A DNA stretch of 55,862 bases, taken from contig JAJDXG010000006.1 of NCBI GenBank assembly GCA_022823365.1, forward strand, positions 1 to 55,862. The letters run 5' to 3'. Positions within the stretch are counted from its first letter, which is position 1. Each line of letters opens with the position of its first letter. Under the pieces are notes generated by a model. It saw only the letters and a program-made list of their open reading frames with translations. It did no database searches and had not been told where the DNA came from. Below are positions 53,946 through 55,862 of the stretch, in pieces. The position numbers were made by a program, and so were the translations under genes. The stretch is from Gemmatimonadota bacterium. Its GTDB lineage: Bacteria > Gemmatimonadota > Gemmatimonadetes > Longimicrobiales > Gaopeijiaceae.

Positions 53946-55240
53946 CCTGCCTGGGCGTCCATCCGATGGATGATCTCGGCGGCCGCTTCCAGCGCGCGCG
54001 CGACCTCGGACTCCTCGTGCGCCGCCGACCAGAACCAGGCCTCGAAGGAGCTGGGGGGAAGATAGGTGCCGCGATCGAGCATGCCGTGGAAGAGCCGGTT
54101 GAAGCGGTCGCTCGATGACGCTTCCGAGGACGGCCAGTCCACGACCGGCGACTCGGAGAAAAAGAGGGACCCCATCGCGCCGACACGGTTCCAGTGGATG
54201 GGCACCCGGGCATGCGCGGCGATCTCGGCGAAACCGCGGTCGAGGAGCCGGCCCAGGTGTTCGGTGTGGTCGTAGATTTCGGGATGCGCCGCGAGGTGGC
54301 GCACCGCCGCCAGTCCCGCGGCCATGGCCAGCGGGTTGCCGGAAAGGGTGCCGGCCTGGTAGACCGGCCCGTCGGGGGCGATCTCGCGCATCAGCTCCTC
54401 GCGGCCCCCGTACGCGCCCACCGGCAGCCCGCCGCCGATGACCTTGCCGAGGGTGGTGAGGTCAGGGACGACATCGTAGCGCCCCTGCGCGCCGGTGAGC
54501 CCCACGCGGAAGCCCGTCATCACCTCGTCGAAGATCAGCAGGGCGCCGTGCCGGGTGCACAGGTCACGCAGACCGGGCAGGAACCCGTCAGCGGGGGGAA
54601 CGCATCCCATGTTGCCCGCGACGGGTTCCACGATGACGGCGGCAACGCCCTCCTCCGAGGCGGAGAAGCAGTCCTCAACCGATGCGAGGTCGTTGAATTG
54701 GGCGATGGAGGTGTGCCGGGCGGTTGCCGCAGGCACCCCGGGACTCGAGGGCACGCCCAGGGTGGCCGCCCCCGACCCCGCAGCCACGAGGAAGGCGTCG
54801 GCATGCCCGTGGTAGCCGCCCCTGAACTTGACGATCCGGCTGCGGCCGGTGACCGCGCGCGCCAGGCGGATGGCGCTCATGGTTGCCTCGGTGCCGGAGT
54901 TGACAAAGCGCACCACTTCGATGCCGGGCACGAGCTCGGCGATCAGTTCGGCGATCTCGACCTCGCCGGGCGAGGGTGCCCCGAAGGAAGTGCCGCGGGT
55001 GAGGGCGCGCGCAGCAGCATCGCGCACTTCGGGGTGGTCGTGTCCCAGGATCGCCACCCCCCACGACCCCATGAAGTCGAGGTAGCGGTTCCCGTCGGCG
55101 TCCTCGAGGTACGCGCCCCGGGCGGAACGGATGAAGCGGGGCACCCCCCCGACCGACTTGAAGGCGCGCACCGGGCTGTTGACCCCGCCCGGCAGCACCC
55201 GGCGGGCGCGACCGAAAAGCTCCTCGCTGCGGGAGGTCAC
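53942..55240 (-). CDS. hemL: Glutamate-1-semialdehyde 2,1-aminomutase
   Basis: 432 residues from a GTG at 55240 that overlaps the hemD stop (GTGA); this matches the usual family length, whereas the open frame to 55399 runs antisense-like through hemD. It makes 5-aminolevulinate from glutamate-1-semialdehyde with PLP. Motifs: PGGVNSPVRAFKSVGG, NSGTEATMSAIRLARA, KFRGGYHGHADAFLV, and PLP lysine in TLGKVIGGGLPVGAYGG. Its presence shows the C5 (glutamate) route of tetrapyrrole synthesis. Part of hemD-L-E-H-Y. Confidence 0.96.
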   Translation of the reverse strand: MTSRSEELFGRARRVLPGGVNSPVRAFKSVGGVPRFIRSARGAYLEDADGNRYLDFMGSWGVAILGHDHPEVRDAAARALTRGTSFGAPSPGEVEIAELIAELVPGIEVVRFVNSGTEATMSAIRLARAVTGRSRIVKFRGGYHGHADAFLVAAGSGAATLGVPSSPGVPAATARHTSIAQFNDLASVEDCFSASEEGVAAVIVEPVAGNMGCVPPADGFLPGLRDLCTRHGALLIFDEVMTGFRVGLTGAQGRYDVVPDLTTLGKVIGGGLPVGAYGGREELMREIAPDGPVYQAGTLSGNPLAMAAGLAAVRHLAAHPEIYDHTEHLGRLLDRGFAEIAAHARVPIHWNRVGAMGSLFFSESPVVDWPSSEASSSDRFNRLFHGMLDRGTYLPPSSFEAWFWSAAHEESEVARALEAAAEIIHRMDAQAG

Positions 55241-55862
55241 GGGCGTGCGCCCGGGTTGGGAGCGGTGGTGGCGCCGAGGGTATGCGCAGCGCGTCCCAAA
55301 TCCGCATCCGGGCGCCCGGCCTCGCGCAACTGGACCGCCGCCCGCGACGGGCCATGTCCCAAATCGGCATCCCCGCGCCCCGAGCCGGGGTTCCCGCACG
55401 AATCCACCACCGCCTCGACCATGCCCTCCAGTGTGGCGGTGGCCGCCACCCGCACATCACTGATTCCCCGGCGCTCCAGCGCCGTGGCGGTGGTGGGACC
55501 GATGCACACGATCGTCAACCCCGCGAGGCCGCCGGCCATCTCCCCGCCCAGAGCGCGGTCCACCGCCTCCACCGCCGACGGGCTGGCAAAGGTGACCGAG
55601 TCCACCCCGGCGGCCAGGTCGCCGCGCATTTGTTCGGTCGGGGGTGGGGTCACCACTGTGCGGTAGGCGTCCACCCGGGTGACGCGGGCCCCCAACCCGG
55701 TGAACTCCTCCGCCACGGTGGGCGCGGCCCCCGAGGCGGCCGGAAAGAGCACGCGCGCGCCCGCGAGCGAGAAGGTCGCGTCCACCTGGGCGGCCAGGCC
55801 GCGCGCGCCCGGCCCGCGCCCTTCCACCGCGACCGCCCAGCCCGCCTCGGCGGCGGCGCGGG
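55237..55862 (-). CDS. hemD: Uroporphyrinogen-III synthase, 5' end outside window
   Basis: 208 codons plus stop are visible; the frame remains open to the window edge, so the N-terminal half is missing. Recognisable C-terminal features: RVLFPAASGAAPTVAEEFTG, then VDAYRTVVTP, DSVTFASPSAVEAVDRALGG, and IVCIGPTTATALERRGISDV, all typical HemD second-domain elements. It closes hydroxymethylbilane with inversion of ring D. After the expected end (TLEGMVEAVVDSC) there is an extra tail of about 55 residues containing an internal 21-residue-offset repeat (PDADLGRA / GDADLGHG). Stop overlaps hemL start. Confidence 0.85.
   Translation of the reverse strand, partial: RAAAEAGWAVAVEGRGPGARGLAAQVDATFSLAGARVLFPAASGAAPTVAEEFTGLGARVTRVDAYRTVVTPPPTEQMRGDLAAGVDSVTFASPSAVEAVDRALGGEMAGGLAGLTIVCIGPTTATALERRGISDVRVAATATLEGMVEAVVDSCGNPGSGRGDADLGHGPSRAAVQLREAGRPDADLGRAAHTLGATTAPNPGARP
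55293..55372. repeat. Imperfect direct repeat in the hemD 3' tail
   Basis: GTCCCAAATCCGCATCC (55293-55309) and GTCCCAAATCGGCATCC (55356-55372) differ at one base and are offset by 63 bp, i.e. 21 codons in frame, followed in both by a GCGCCC. The tail of HemD thus contains a small in-frame duplication. Confidence 0.6.

Overview
The window is high-GC bacterial chromosome (roughly two-thirds G+C by eye) with dense, often overlapping genes and many secreted lipoproteins, Tat substrates and outer-membrane barrels. That envelope implies a Gram-negative cell. The gene mix fits Gemmatimonadota or a relative: LVIVD-repeat protein, 6-bladed-propeller lipoprotein, several serine beta-lactamase-like hydrolases, DUF3500, N-acyl-D-amino-acid deacylase, TRAP transporter and proline-racemase-family enzyme. 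This assignment is inference. I saw no rRNA, tRNA, CRISPR array, insertion sequence or prophage gene. No gene-free gap exceeds 300 bases.

Layout. 1-5.4 kb: a truncated Ig-like/LVIVD surface protein, a small lipoprotein, an M20 metallopeptidase, an FMN reductase and a proline-racemase-family enzyme. 5.4-9.2 kb: a tightly coupled minus-strand operon (M19-like dipeptidase, membrane-anchored 257-aa protein, 39-aa membrane peptide, Na+/solute symporter), with a four-half-site operator between it and the racemase gene. 9.4-12.6 kb: TRAP transporter, with dctQM convergent to dctP. 12.8-22.7 kb: beta-lactamase-like hydrolase, threonine dehydratase, signal peptidase I, Tsx-like barrel, secreted endonuclease/phosphatase, a NAL1-like serine protease followed by a free-standing copy of its N-terminal domain, a propeller lipoprotein and a nitroreductase. 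22.8-28.6 kb: a two-component system, then a periplasmic intradiol dioxygenase, an outer-membrane protein and a DUF3500 protein. Four phased CTGACA repeats between the regulator and the dioxygenase look like the regulator's own target. 28.7-34.2 kb: secreted D-aminoacylase-like amidohydrolase, serine hydrolase, small protein and amidase. Together with the first 12 kb this suggests scavenging of peptides and of modified, D- or N-acylated amino acids.

34.2-45.8 kb holds the most striking locus, a three-gene minus-strand operon. It encodes (i) a 2399-aa type I PKS/FAS with KS-AT-DH-degenerate methyltransferase-ER-KR-ACP, (ii) a protein fusing a thioester-reductase domain to a PAPS-dependent sulfotransferase, and (iii) a cobalamin-binding radical SAM enzyme with a DUF4070-like tail, the architecture of hopanoid- and lipid-modifying enzymes. 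A plausible reading is synthesis of a reduced, sulfated and radical-SAM-modified long-chain lipid. A divergent NAD-dependent reductase flanks it. A pair of 9-bp direct repeats 21 bp apart sits over the PKS promoter, and a near-identical pair lies upstream of a nearby STAS anti-sigma-antagonist gene, suggesting shared control.

47-50 kb: a STAS/92-aa operon, a YedY/sulfite-oxidase-like molybdopterin protein and an alginate-export-type porin. 50.2-55.9 kb: a heme operon hemD-hemL-hemE-hemH-hemY. The D/L, L/E and H/Y junctions are 4-bp overlaps; hemE and hemH are separated by 64 bp under the chosen CTG start. hemD runs off the right edge.
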